Assembly (NCBI RefSeq): GCF_005877005.1
Contig: NZ_SSNH01000012.1
Location: 27,349 to 91,348 of the forward strand
Length of the DNA stretch: 64,000 nucleotides
From: Sinomonas susongensis
GTDB taxonomy: Bacteria; Actinomycetota; Actinomycetes; Actinomycetales; Micrococcaceae
Direction: 5' to 3'
Part shown: piece after piece, positions 50,249-58,001 of the stretch
Layout: every line of letters begins with the position of its first letter
How positions within the stretch are numbered: position 1 is the first letter of the stretch
The notes under the pieces: generated by a model
Told to the model about the DNA's origin: nothing
The model's database searches: none
Seen by the model: only the letters and a program-made list of their open reading frames with translations
Translations under genes and position numbers: made by a program

Positions 50249-51478
50249 GTGCAGCCGGCAGGTGGATCCGCTCGTCGGATCGTGGCCGTGGGCGGAGGGG
50301 TCGCGGCGTTCAGCGCGGCGAGCGAGCTGCGGGCGCGCGGCTATGACGGCGCACTGACCCTCCTCTCGCCCGAGGGCGCGCCGTACGACCGTCCGCCCCT
50401 CAGCAAGGGCTACCTCCTCGGAACCGAGGATGCCGCGAAGATCGCCCTGGCGGCTGAGGGGTGGTACGCCGAGCATGAGGTCGAAGTTGTCGCGGAGCGG
50501 GCCGTCGCGCTGCGGCCCGCTGAGGCCGCGGTGGAGCTGGGCGACGGCACGCTGCTCCGCGCGGACCGCGTCCTCCTCGCCACAGGCGCACGCCCCCGGC
50601 CGCTCGCCATTCCCGGCGGGGAGGCGGCGTACACGCTGCGGGACCGCGCTGACGCCGACGCTCTCCGCGGCATCCTCGTGCCCGAGGCGCGCGTCGTCGT
50701 CGTCGGTGCCGGGCTCATCGGCACGGAGGTCGCCTCAGCCGCCGTCAGCTTCGGGGCCCAGGTGACGCTCGTGGATCCTGTCGACCCGCCGCTCGTCCCC
50801 GCGGTCGGCGAGGCACTCGCGCGGCGGCTCCACGCCATGCACGCCGAGCATGGCGTGCGCAGCATCGCGTCGGTTCCCCTCGGCATCTCCGCGTCCGGCG
50901 ACGGGTCGCACGTCGTCCGGCTCGCCGACGGTTCCGCTCTAGAGGCCGACGCCATCGTGGCGGGAATCGGGATCGTGCCCGCGTCTCGCCTCGCGGCCGA
51001 GGCTGGGATCGAGGTCGACGACGGCGTCCTCGTCGACGCTTCCGGGGCGACCACCAACCCCGCTGTGTTCGCGGCGGGCGACGTCTCGCGGCTTCGGAAG
51101 CCGGATGGGATCCTCGCCCGCAGGGCAGAGCATTGGGAGGCGGCCGTCCGCTCGGGGCAGGCGGCCGCGGCGAGCATGCTCGGCCAGGCGCCCCCGGAGA
51201 CGGGAGCGCCCTGGTTCTGGTCGGATCGCTACGGGGTGCACGTCGAGGCGGTCGGGACGCTGGACGGGCGCGCTGGCGGGAGCACCGTGCTGCGCGAGGT
51301 CGATGGCGTCCCCCAAGCAGCGTTTCTCCTCGCCGACGACGGGCATCTCCTCGGAGCCGCCGCCGTCGACCTTCCGCTCCTGATCCGCGCGGCGCGGCGC
51401 ATCATGGACCGCGGCCTCACCCCGGACCGGGCAGCCCTCGCTGACCCCGCGGTGCCCGCTCGGAGGCTCCTGCCCTAG
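50249..51478 (+). CDS. FAD-dependent ferredoxin reductase
   Basis: A 409-aa NAD(P)H:ferredoxin reductase of the oxygenase-coupled (PdR-like) class. FAD motif IVAVGGGVAAFSAASELR (11-28), GAPYDRPPLSKGYLL near 43, NAD motif VVVVGAGLIGTEVASAAV (149-166), and ATNPAVFAAGDVSR-type third FAD block (here TTNPAVFAAGDVSRL). GTG start 3 bp after the Rieske stop. It probably reduces that ferredoxin; the terminal acceptor is not encoded next to it. Its 3' end overlaps convergent gntK by 4 bp. Confidence 0.92.
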   Translation: MQPAGGSARRIVAVGGGVAAFSAASELRARGYDGALTLLSPEGAPYDRPPLSKGYLLGTEDAAKIALAAEGWYAEHEVEVVAERAVALRPAEAAVELGDGTLLRADRVLLATGARPRPLAIPGGEAAYTLRDRADADALRGILVPEARVVVVGAGLIGTEVASAAVSFGAQVTLVDPVDPPLVPAVGEALARRLHAMHAEHGVRSIASVPLGISASGDGSHVVRLADGSALEADAIVAGIGIVPASRLAAEAGIEVDDGVLVDASGATTNPAVFAAGDVSRLRKPDGILARRAEHWEAAVRSGQAAAASMLGQAPPETGAPWFWSDRYGVHVEAVGTLDGRAGGSTVLREVDGVPQAAFLLADDGHLLGAAAVDLPLLIRAARRIMDRGLTPDRAALADPAVPARRLLP

Positions 51479-51996
51479 GCGACGGGCAGGTGGAGGGTGG
51501 CTTGGATCGCGTTGACGAGGCTCTCGGGGGACTGCGCGATGTCGAGGCGCAGGCTTCCCGTCGCGTACTCTTCCGCGGTCAGGGGCTCGAGCGTTGCGAG
51601 CTGGCTCGGGAGCAGGCCCGTCGGCATGAAGTGGCCGGTCCGGCCTCCGATGCGCTCGGCAAGGAGTTCAGGCGAGCCGTCGAGGTGAGCGAAGATGACC
51701 CTGCCGTCGGCGGTGTCGAGGAGCCGGCGGTAGCTGCGCTTGAGCGCCGAGCAGGTCAGGACGGTGCTGCGGCCAACGGCGGCCTGGGCGGTCATCCAGT
51801 CGCGGATGCTGCAGAGCCACGGCCAGCGGTCCTCGTCCGTGAGGGGGACGCCGCTCGCCATCTTGTCGACGTTCGCCTGGGGGTGGAACTCGTCAGCCTC
51901 GGCCAGGACCCAGCCCAGCCGATCGGCCAGTGCTGCCGACACAGTCGTCTTGCCGGCTCCGGCCACACCCATGACCACGACATGCAGGGATTCCAT
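51475..51996 (-). CDS. gntK: Gluconokinase
   Basis: A 173-aa P-loop kinase that makes 6-phosphogluconate. MGVAGAGKTTVSAAL is the Walker A loop (9-17); EADEFHPQANVDKMASG and PLTDEDRWPWL are gluconokinase signatures, and CSALKRSYRRLL follows. It stands divergent from the FCD-type regulator with a 135-bp gap holding an inverted repeat. No gluconate permease is adjacent; the MFS at 14 kb with a related regulator is a candidate. Confidence 0.95.
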   Translation of the reverse strand: MESLHVVVMGVAGAGKTTVSAALADRLGWVLAEADEFHPQANVDKMASGVPLTDEDRWPWLCSIRDWMTAQAAVGRSTVLTCSALKRSYRRLLDTADGRVIFAHLDGSPELLAERIGGRTGHFMPTGLLPSQLATLEPLTAEEYATGSLRLDIAQSPESLVNAIQATLHLPVA

Positions 51997-52068
51997 TGCT
52001 ACCTCCGCAGAAGACGTCGTTGGCTTCCGAAGAAGCGCCCATGCGGCCTGCGCCGCCTGTCAAAGATA

Positions 52069-52082
52069 TCACCATTAGGTGA
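52069..52082. promoter_or_regulatory. Operator-like inverted repeat between gntK and its regulator
   Basis: TCACC-ATTA-GGTGA is a perfect 14-bp dyad in an AT-rich gap, followed by a related AGGTAATAC. It sits where the gntK promoter should be and 50 bp before the regulator's GTG. Probable binding site of the FCD regulator. Confidence 0.55.
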
Positions 52083-52131
52083 AATAGGTAATACTTTTGC
52101 GTGAGACTACTCACTCGAAAGGTCGGCACCG

Positions 52132-52914
52132 GTGAACACTCCCCCAGCGAACGACGACGGCGCGCTCGCCCCTCAAGGGACGGCCGACGACGCTCCGCTC
52201 GCCCCGACCCCGGCGGCTCCCTCCGACCCAGTCGGCCTCCACCGCCGCGTGCTCGACGCAGTGGGCGAGGCGATCTGCTCGGGACGGTACGAGGCCGGCC
52301 GGCGGCTCACCCTCGAGGAGCTCCAGCGCGAGCACGGCGTCTCGCGCACGGTTGCCCGTGACACGATGCGTGTGCTCGAGACGATGAGCCTCGTGACGTC
52401 GGGGCGCAGGGTCGGGATCGTGGTTCAGGACCCGTCGCGGTGGAACGTCTACGACCCCCAGCTCGTGCACTGGCGACTCGCGTCAGACCGGCGCGACGAA
52501 CAGTACGCGTCGCTGACCGAGCTCCGCATCGCCGTCGAACCCGTCGCGGCCGGGGGGGCGGCACGGCGGGCAAGCGGCACCCAACGCCTCGAGCTCGTGC
52601 GTCTGGCTGCCGAGCTCCAGCGCCTCGGCCAGGGCGGCGACCTCGAGGCCTTCCTCGCGGCCGACATCGCGTTCCACCGGCTCATCCTGCGCAGCAGCGG
52701 CAATGAGATGTTCGCGGCCCTCGACGGCATGGTCTCCGAAGTGCTCACGAGCCGGACCCGTCAGGGACTCATGCCGTTTCATCCCCGGGACGAGGCGCTG
52801 GAGGCCCATCACCGGGTGGCTCAGGCCATCGCCGACGGGGACGCCGCGCGCGCCGAGTCCGCGATGCGCGAGGTACTCCACGAGGTCCGCGCCGCACTCC
52901 ACCTCAACGCCTAA
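52132..52914 (+). CDS. GntR/FCD-family regulator (gluconate type)
   Basis: A 260-aa regulator. Winged helix at about 35-105 (LEELQREHGVSRTVARDTMR, then LVTSGRRVGIVVQDP), FCD domain after the linker WNVYDPQLVHWRL with AADIAFHRLILRSSGNEMF as metal/ligand site. The first 35 residues are Pro/Ala-rich. Paralogue of the regulator at 15.6 kb; both share WNVYDPQ and the GLMPFHPRDEALEAHH segment. Likely represses gntK in the absence of gluconate. Array R4 begins at its stop codon. Confidence 0.92.
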   Translation: MNTPPANDDGALAPQGTADDAPLAPTPAAPSDPVGLHRRVLDAVGEAICSGRYEAGRRLTLEELQREHGVSRTVARDTMRVLETMSLVTSGRRVGIVVQDPSRWNVYDPQLVHWRLASDRRDEQYASLTELRIAVEPVAAGGAARRASGTQRLELVRLAAELQRLGQGGDLEAFLAADIAFHRLILRSSGNEMFAALDGMVSEVLTSRTRQGLMPFHPRDEALEAHHRVAQAIADGDAARAESAMREVLHEVRAALHLNA

Positions 52915-53136
52915 CCCATCTCGGGTACAGAAACTGCCCCCACCAACCCATCTCGGGTACACAAACGCCCCCCACCAACCCATCTCGGGTACATAAACGG
53001 CCCCCACCGACCCATCTCGGGTACACAAACGCCCCCCACCAACCCATCTCGGGTACATAAACGGCCCCCACCGACCCATCTCGGGTACACAACCTACCCC
53101 CACCAACCCATCTCGGGTACAGAAACGGCCGTCGTC
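52913..53136 (+). repeat. TCGGGTAC-type repeat array R4 (7 x 32 bp)
   Basis: Seven head-to-tail units of exactly 32 bp begin at 52913, 52945, 52977, 53009, 53041, 53073 and 53105. Each has CCCATCTCGGGTACA then two variable bases, AAAC and a C-rich spacer. Units alternate between two spacer types (CGCCCCCC and CGGCCCCC), suggesting recent duplication in pairs. The first core starts 2 nt after the regulator's stop. The array fills the whole gap to the convergent gene ending at 53136. Confidence 0.93.
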
Positions 53137-53780
53137 TAGGCAAACGCAGCGATGACGTCCGCTTCATCGGACCATTCCGCAACGAGCGCGGGGCTGCCGA
53201 CGACGTACCTGCCGAGTCTCCGAGCGACACGAAGGAGGCCGCCGCCGACACTCAGCTGCTCGACAGCGTCGGTGGCTGCGCCAGGGGCCCCATCCGCCGA
53301 CTGGCTTCCCGGTACCGATCGGCTTCCATCAACCGAGAACCGAAGCCGCACATCGGATTCGCGGCGCCCCACAACGTCTGCCCCAGCGTGCAGCTCGAGC
53401 ACGGCTTGCTCCTGTTGGCCCCGGGCCGCCTTCGCCAGTGCGGCGACCGCGACGGGATCGCCAAGACCGTCGTAGACCCAGCGTCTGCCGAGGACAGAGT
53501 GCTCCATCGTCCCGAGCAGCGCACTTTCCGCGCCCTTGAGGGGAGCCCCACGGTACGTCAGCAGCACGTGAAGCACGGCGCCGCAGCCACCAAGGAGAAA
53601 TCCCTCGATCCCGACCTCTCCCTCCGGGTCGTCGAAGCGATAAGTGCCCAGGCGCGCGAGCGACAGGGGCTCTGAACTCTCCTCGATGTGAGCCCAAGGC
53701 TGGGATTCGAGCCACTGCCCAAGGAGCTCGAGCTTGCCGGGGACGAGGGTTGCTTCATGAATGACTGCCACGCGGCTCAT
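53136..53780 (-). CDS. Maltokinase N-terminal cap-like domain protein
   Basis: A 214-aa protein: VAVIHEATLVPGKLELLGQW at the start, RLGTYRFDDPEGEVGIEGF and LHVLLTYRGAPLKGAESAL, all typical of the maltokinase N-terminal cap (also found as a stand-alone protein in actinobacteria). The kinase domain is absent, so it is not a maltokinase. Role may lie in glycogen/trehalose metabolism by partner binding; unproved. Its stop codon abuts the last R4 repeat, without its own oriented array. Confidence 0.85.
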   Translation of the reverse strand: MSRVAVIHEATLVPGKLELLGQWLESQPWAHIEESSEPLSLARLGTYRFDDPEGEVGIEGFLLGGCGAVLHVLLTYRGAPLKGAESALLGTMEHSVLGRRWVYDGLGDPVAVAALAKAARGQQEQAVLELHAGADVVGRRESDVRLRFSVDGSRSVPGSQSADGAPGAATDAVEQLSVGGGLLRVARRLGRYVVGSPALVAEWSDEADVIAAFA

Positions 53781-53817
53781 ACTGCCATGGGCGCCCGCGG
53801 CTTTCCTGTCCCCGAGA

Positions 53818-53865
53818 ACGACGACGGAGGGTGCCTTTCCCAGGGAAGGGACCCTCCGTCGTCGT
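53818..53865 (-). terminator. Terminator after repeat array R5
   Basis: Perfect 15-bp arms ACGACGACGGAGGGT (53818-53832) and ACCCTCCGTCGTCGT (53851-53865) with an inner CCTTTCCC/GGGAAGG pairing. On the minus strand it comes after array R5, and is followed by TTCTCGG. It probably ends transcription from the DUF3151 gene. Confidence 0.75.
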
Positions 53866-54010
53866 ACCCGAAAGGGTCAGGGGCAGGATTGTCTGTACCC
53901 GAGACGGTCAGGGGCAGGATTATCTGTACCCGAGACGGTCTGGGGCAGGATTATCCGTACCCGAGACGGTCAGGGGCAGGATTGTCCGTACCCGAGACGG
54001 TCGGTGGGGA
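53863..54010 (-). repeat. TCGGGTAC-type repeat array R5 (5 x 31 bp)
   Basis: Five units start at 53863, 53894, 53925, 53956 and 53987, period 31 bp, with TGTACCCGAGACGGT then a shared GGGGCAGGATTRTC spacer. On the minus strand the core reads CGTCTCGGGTACA, pointing away from the DUF3151 stop at 54047 (47 nt to the nearest core). The last unit runs into the 15-bp terminator stem. Confidence 0.93.
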
Positions 54011-54046
54011 CGGGTGGCGGTCCGCACCCCACTCGTCGCCCAGCTC

Positions 54047-54475
54047 CTAGTGGCCGAGCTCCCGGATCGCCTTCCTGGCGGTCGGGTCCGACTCGTCGAG
54101 GAACTTCTCGATCCGCTCGGGCTCGCCGTCCTCCCCGATTGCGGACGCCGCCCGCCCGAGGTCGTACAGGGCCCGAAGGAGCCCTTGGTTCGGCTCGTGC
54201 TCCCACGGCACGGGCCCGGCCCCGCGCCAGCCGTTGCGGCGCAGGGCGTCGAGACCGCGGTGGTATCCGACGCGGGCGAACGCATAGGCCTCGACCACAT
54301 CACCGGCTGACCACGCGTCCTCCGAGAGGAGCGCCCACAGGAGTGAGGATTCGGGATGCTTCACCACGAGCTCGCGCGGGGACTGCCCCGTAGCAAGCGC
54401 CTGGTACACCTCGGTCTCGGCCGGAAGCCGCGTGGCTTCAGGGCCGAGGAGGTTGGTGCGGAATTCGTCGCTCAT
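54047..54475 (-). CDS. DUF3151 domain protein
   Basis: A 142-aa actinobacterial protein: NLLGPEATRLPAETEVYQAL, SSLLWALLSEDAWSAGDVVE, AYAFARVGYHRGLDALRRNG and PNQGLLRALYDLGRAASAIG. The tetratricopeptide-like helical pattern is typical of DUF3151, which regularly lies beside fba as here (18-bp gap). Function unknown. It probably shares the fbaA transcript. Confidence 0.92.
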   Translation of the reverse strand: MSDEFRTNLLGPEATRLPAETEVYQALATGQSPRELVVKHPESSLLWALLSEDAWSAGDVVEAYAFARVGYHRGLDALRRNGWRGAGPVPWEHEPNQGLLRALYDLGRAASAIGEDGEPERIEKFLDESDPTARKAIRELGH

Positions 54476-54493
54476 TGTCGGTCCTCTTGAGGG

Positions 54494-55516
54494 CTACTTG
54501 ATGGACTTGCCCTCGGAACCGAGCTGCCGGGCCGCCTCGACGACACGGGCAGCCATGCCGGCTTCGGCCGAAGCACCCCAGACCCGCGGGTCGTAGGTCT
54601 TCTTGTTGCCGACTTCGCCGTCGACCTTGAGGACACCGTCATAGTTCTTGAACATGTGGCCGGCCACAGGGCGAGTGAAGGCGTACTGCGTGTCGGTGTC
54701 GATGTTCATCTTGATGACGCCGAAAGAGACAGCGTCCGCGATCTCCTGCCCGCTCGAGCCCGAGCCGCCGTGGAACACGAGGTCGAACGGGCGGTCCTTG
54801 CCGATCTTGGCGCCGACCTCGGCCTGGATCTCCTTGAGGATCTCGGGCCGGAGCTTGACGTTGCCCGGCTTGTAGACGCCATGGACGTTGCCGAACGTGA
54901 GCGCGGTGATGTACCGGCCGTTCTCGCCCGCGCCGAGGGCCTCGACGGTGGCAAGGCCGTCGGAGACGGTCGAGTACAGCTTCTCGTTGATCGCGTTCTC
55001 GACGCCGTCCTCCTCGCCGCCGACCGCGCCGATCTCGACCTCGAGGATCATCTTGGCGGCAGACGTGCGGGCCAGGAGGTCCTTCCCGACGCGCAGGTTC
55101 TCCTCGAGCGTCTCGGCCGAGCCGTCCCACATGTGCGAGTTGAACAGCGGGTCGCGGCCGGCCTTGACCTCGGCCTCCGAGGCCGCGAGGAGCGGCAGGA
55201 CGAAGCCGTCGAGCTTGTCCTTGGGGCAGTGGTCGGTGTGGAGGGCGATGTTGACGTCGTAGTTCTTCGCGACCTCGCGCGCGAACGCCGCGAAGCCGAG
55301 CGAACCGGCGACCATGTCCTTGACGGAAGCGCCGGACCAGTAGGCCGCGCCGCCCGTGGAGACCTGGATGATCCCGTCGGAGCCAGCCTCGGCGAAGCCG
55401 CGGATCGCCGCATTGAGCGTCTGGGACGAAGTGACGTTGACCGCCGGGAACGCGTAGCCGCCGTTCTTGGCGGCGTCGATCATCTCGACGTACTTCTCAG
55501 GGGTGGCGATAGGCAT
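54494..55516 (-). CDS. fbaA: Class II fructose-bisphosphate aldolase
   Basis: Zn-dependent cleavage of fructose 1,6-bisphosphate in glycolysis. The 340-aa size is that of the actinobacterial enzyme. Catalytic Asp and zinc His are in ALHTDHCPKDK; GAVGGEEDGVENAINEK carries further active-site Glu and loop; VFHGGSGSSGQEI binds phosphate, and MNIDTDTQYAF completes the site. Starts MPIATPEKYVEM with a usable RBS (GAGGACATTCC). DUF3151 follows. Confidence 0.97.
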   Translation of the reverse strand: MPIATPEKYVEMIDAAKNGGYAFPAVNVTSSQTLNAAIRGFAEAGSDGIIQVSTGGAAYWSGASVKDMVAGSLGFAAFAREVAKNYDVNIALHTDHCPKDKLDGFVLPLLAASEAEVKAGRDPLFNSHMWDGSAETLEENLRVGKDLLARTSAAKMILEVEIGAVGGEEDGVENAINEKLYSTVSDGLATVEALGAGENGRYITALTFGNVHGVYKPGNVKLRPEILKEIQAEVGAKIGKDRPFDLVFHGGSGSSGQEIADAVSFGVIKMNIDTDTQYAFTRPVAGHMFKNYDGVLKVDGEVGNKKTYDPRVWGASAEAGMAARVVEAARQLGSEGKSIK

Positions 55517-55632
55517 GGAATGTCCTCGATTCAGGTCCGTGCGGCAAAACTGCGCGGCGGTGTGCTGGCCACTTCACATCCTAGCGAGCGGTGCCGGGGC
55601 GGTGCCGTGCCTCCCGCCACATGACAGGGCGC

Positions 55633-56583
55633 CTAGGGACGGGCACCTGCCCTCGCCCTCATCGCCTCCACGTCCCGGGCGCCCGCGTAGGCGGCCTGGG
55701 TGCCGTGGCGGGTGGTCGCAAGGGCAGCAGCGACGGAGGCGTACCGAGCGGCGTCGGCGAGCCCGTCACCGGCCGCGAGCCGGGCCGCGAGGGCGCCCGT
55801 GAACGCATCCCCGGCCCCGGTCGTGTCCACTGCCGCGACGGGCGTTGCCGCCACGCGGACGACGGCGGGGCTCGCCCCACCGCTCGCGTCGAGCACGACG
55901 GCGCCCTCGGACCCGAGCGTCACGATCACGCTGCCGAAACCGGCACGGGCGAAGCGCTCGGCCAGCGCAGCCCAATCCTGTCCGGCGGTGTCGAGGGCGT
56001 CGAGGCCGAGGAGCTGGGCCGCCTCGTGTGCGTTGACGAGGAGGATGTCGACGCTCTCGACGAGTTCACGGGGGATGTCGGCGTAGGGCGAAAGGTTCAG
56101 GATCACGGCCGCCCCGGCCGTCCGGCCCGCGCGTGCCGCGGCGAGGACAGTCGGCTGGGCGACCTCGAGGCACAGGCAGACGGCTGCCGCGCCGTCGAAC
56201 GCCGCCGACGCCTCGGCGACGTCGTCTGGCGAGAGGCTGCCGTTCGCCCCGGGGACGATCACGATGCTGTTCTCGCCCCGCGCGTCGACCATGATGCCCG
56301 CGATGCCCGTCGGGACGCCCGCGAGCTTCCGGATCCCGCTCGTGTCGACGCCTGCCTCCTCTGCCGAGGCCATGAGCATCGCCCCGTGCGCGTCGTCGCC
56401 GACGGCACCGACCAGGCGCACGGCCGCGCCGAGGCGCGCGGCCGCGACCGCCTGGTTGGCGCTCTTCCCGCCCGGATGGACGGCGAAGCCGGTGCCGGTG
56501 ACGGTCTCCCCCGGGCGGGGGAGGCACTCGGTGTAGAGCGTCAGGTCCGCGTTGAGCGAGCCGACGACGACGACGCCGCTCAC
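55633..56583 (-). CDS. rbsK: Ribokinase
   Basis: A 316-aa PfkB kinase for D-ribose. VVVVGSLNADLTLYTECLPRPG and HPGGKSANQAVAAARLG are ribokinase signatures; the C-terminal DTTGAGDAFTGALAARL has the catalytic Asp and anion hole. GTG 56583 overlaps the MFS stop (GTGA). Last gene of the nucleoside operon: it phosphorylates ribose freed by the hydrolase. Confidence 0.94.
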   Translation of the reverse strand: MSGVVVVGSLNADLTLYTECLPRPGETVTGTGFAVHPGGKSANQAVAAARLGAAVRLVGAVGDDAHGAMLMASAEEAGVDTSGIRKLAGVPTGIAGIMVDARGENSIVIVPGANGSLSPDDVAEASAAFDGAAAVCLCLEVAQPTVLAAARAGRTAGAAVILNLSPYADIPRELVESVDILLVNAHEAAQLLGLDALDTAGQDWAALAERFARAGFGSVIVTLGSEGAVVLDASGGASPAVVRVAATPVAAVDTTGAGDAFTGALAARLAAGDGLADAARYASVAAALATTRHGTQAAYAGARDVEAMRARAGARP

Positions 56584-58001
56584 CGCTCGACCTCGGCCTC
56601 CGCGGGGCGCGGGATGAGGAAGGAGGCCCCGAGCGCCGCGAGCGTGATCACGAAGCCGACCGCCACGACCACGAAGTAGGAGGCACTTGCCCCGAGCGCC
56701 GAGGTGGCCTGGAGCACGGCTGGCAGGATGAGGAAGCTCAGCCCCGCCCCGAGGTTGAACGCGCCCGCGTTCATGCCGGGCAGGAAGCCCGGGTTGCCTC
56801 GGGGCGAGAGCACGACGCCGAGCCCGTTGAGCATGATGTTGGCGGTGCCCGCGTAGGCGATGCCGAGGAGTGCCGTGCCTGCCACCATGAGCGGCAGGCT
56901 TCCGAGCCCCAGGACCGCAATGACGGCGAGCGCCACGAGGCTCCCGACGAGTCCGATCCGCAGCACCCTCCGGTAGCCGAGCGTGGGGGCCAGGCGTCCA
57001 CTGAACGGTCCGGCGATCCAGCCGAGCAGGGCGTAGGGCGTGAGGATCAGGAGGGACATCTCGGTGGGGCCGACCGTGAAGCCCGGCGCTGAAGCCTGGA
57101 CGTACGCGGGCACGATGCCGTTGATCACCGCGAAGATGCCGGTCATGGTGAGCACGGTCGTGAGCAGCGGGGCCCACGTCGCGCGCTCCCGCAGATGGAC
57201 GACGGCGACCATGGGGTGCGATGACCTCTTCTCGACCGCCCAGAATCCCGCGAAGGCGGCGATTCCGATGACCGCGAGGACGAGCGCCGTGACGAGCGTC
57301 CCGGGATCGAAGGCCCCGACGAGGTTTGCCGCCTCGTTGAGCGCGGTGAGGATCGCGCCGACCGCCACGACGATGAAGAACACACCGGTCCAGTCCATCG
57401 ACGTGCCCTGCGCGGGACGGCTCTCGGGCGCCATGACGGCGACGAGCACTGCCGCGACCAGCGCGAGGACCACCATGATCCAGAACAGGCTGCGGAAACC
57501 GTAGTGCTCGGTGAAGAACCCTCCGACGAACGAGTCGATGCCGGCCACTCCGCCGTTCACGGCGGTGATGATGCCGAGGAGGGAGCCGTAGCGGCGGGGG
57601 TCGTCCGTTGCCGAGCGGAGCATGATGAGGCACAGCGGCACGGTGGGGCCGGACACGCCCTGGATGATGCGGCCGACGAAGATCCAGCTCACGTCGGGAG
57701 CCAGGGCGGCGACGACGGACCCGATGGCCATGAGCGCCATCATGGCCACGAGGACCCGCTTGCGGCCGACGATATCGCTCAGCCGGGGCAGGAACAGGGA
57801 GAACAGTGCGGCTGCCGTGAAGAACCAGGTCTGGGTGAGGCCGATCGTGGCCTGGTCGGCGTGGAGCTCGTTCCCCATCGAGACGAGGGCCGGGCTGAGC
57901 ATCGACGCGTTGAGCTGGAACGCGATGCAGGCGACGAGGAGGGCGGCGGTGAGGACGCCGACGCTCTTGGTGGAGGAGGGGGTCCCGACGCGGAGGCTCA
58001 T
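56580..58001 (-). CDS. MFS transporter of the nucleoside operon
   Basis: A 473-aa major facilitator protein with 14 predicted-type hydrophobic segments (DHA2-like shape). LPRLSDIVGRKRVLVAMMAL is the A-loop; VAGIDSFVGGFFTEHYGFRS and VNGIVPAYVQASAPGF are further blocks. Start MSLRVGTPSS overlaps the hydrolase stop by ATGA. Although DHA2 members often export drugs, its position between hydrolase and ribokinase argues for nucleoside or ribose uptake. Confidence 0.88.
   Translation of the reverse strand: MSLRVGTPSSTKSVGVLTAALLVACIAFQLNASMLSPALVSMGNELHADQATIGLTQTWFFTAAALFSLFLPRLSDIVGRKRVLVAMMALMAIGSVVAALAPDVSWIFVGRIIQGVSGPTVPLCLIMLRSATDDPRRYGSLLGIITAVNGGVAGIDSFVGGFFTEHYGFRSLFWIMVVLALVAAVLVAVMAPESRPAQGTSMDWTGVFFIVVAVGAILTALNEAANLVGAFDPGTLVTALVLAVIGIAAFAGFWAVEKRSSHPMVAVVHLRERATWAPLLTTVLTMTGIFAVINGIVPAYVQASAPGFTVGPTEMSLLILTPYALLGWIAGPFSGRLAPTLGYRRVLRIGLVGSLVALAVIAVLGLGSLPLMVAGTALLGIAYAGTANIMLNGLGVVLSPRGNPGFLPGMNAGAFNLGAGLSFLILPAVLQATSALGASASYFVVVAVGFVITLAALGASFLIPRPAEAEVER

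Noticed and set aside
52483..53106. A minus-strand ORF running through repeat array R4 with a repetitive Trp/Tyr/Gly product.
   Set aside because: Created by the absence of stops in the tandem repeat and by antisense of the regulator gene; no RBS.
52913..53136. CRISPR array.
   Set aside because: Period of 32 bp is too short for repeat plus spacer; spacers are nearly identical, not unique; no cas genes; the core also occurs in other arrays with other spacers.
53136..53780. Maltokinase.
   Set aside because: Only the N-terminal cap module is present; no kinase domain follows on this strand.
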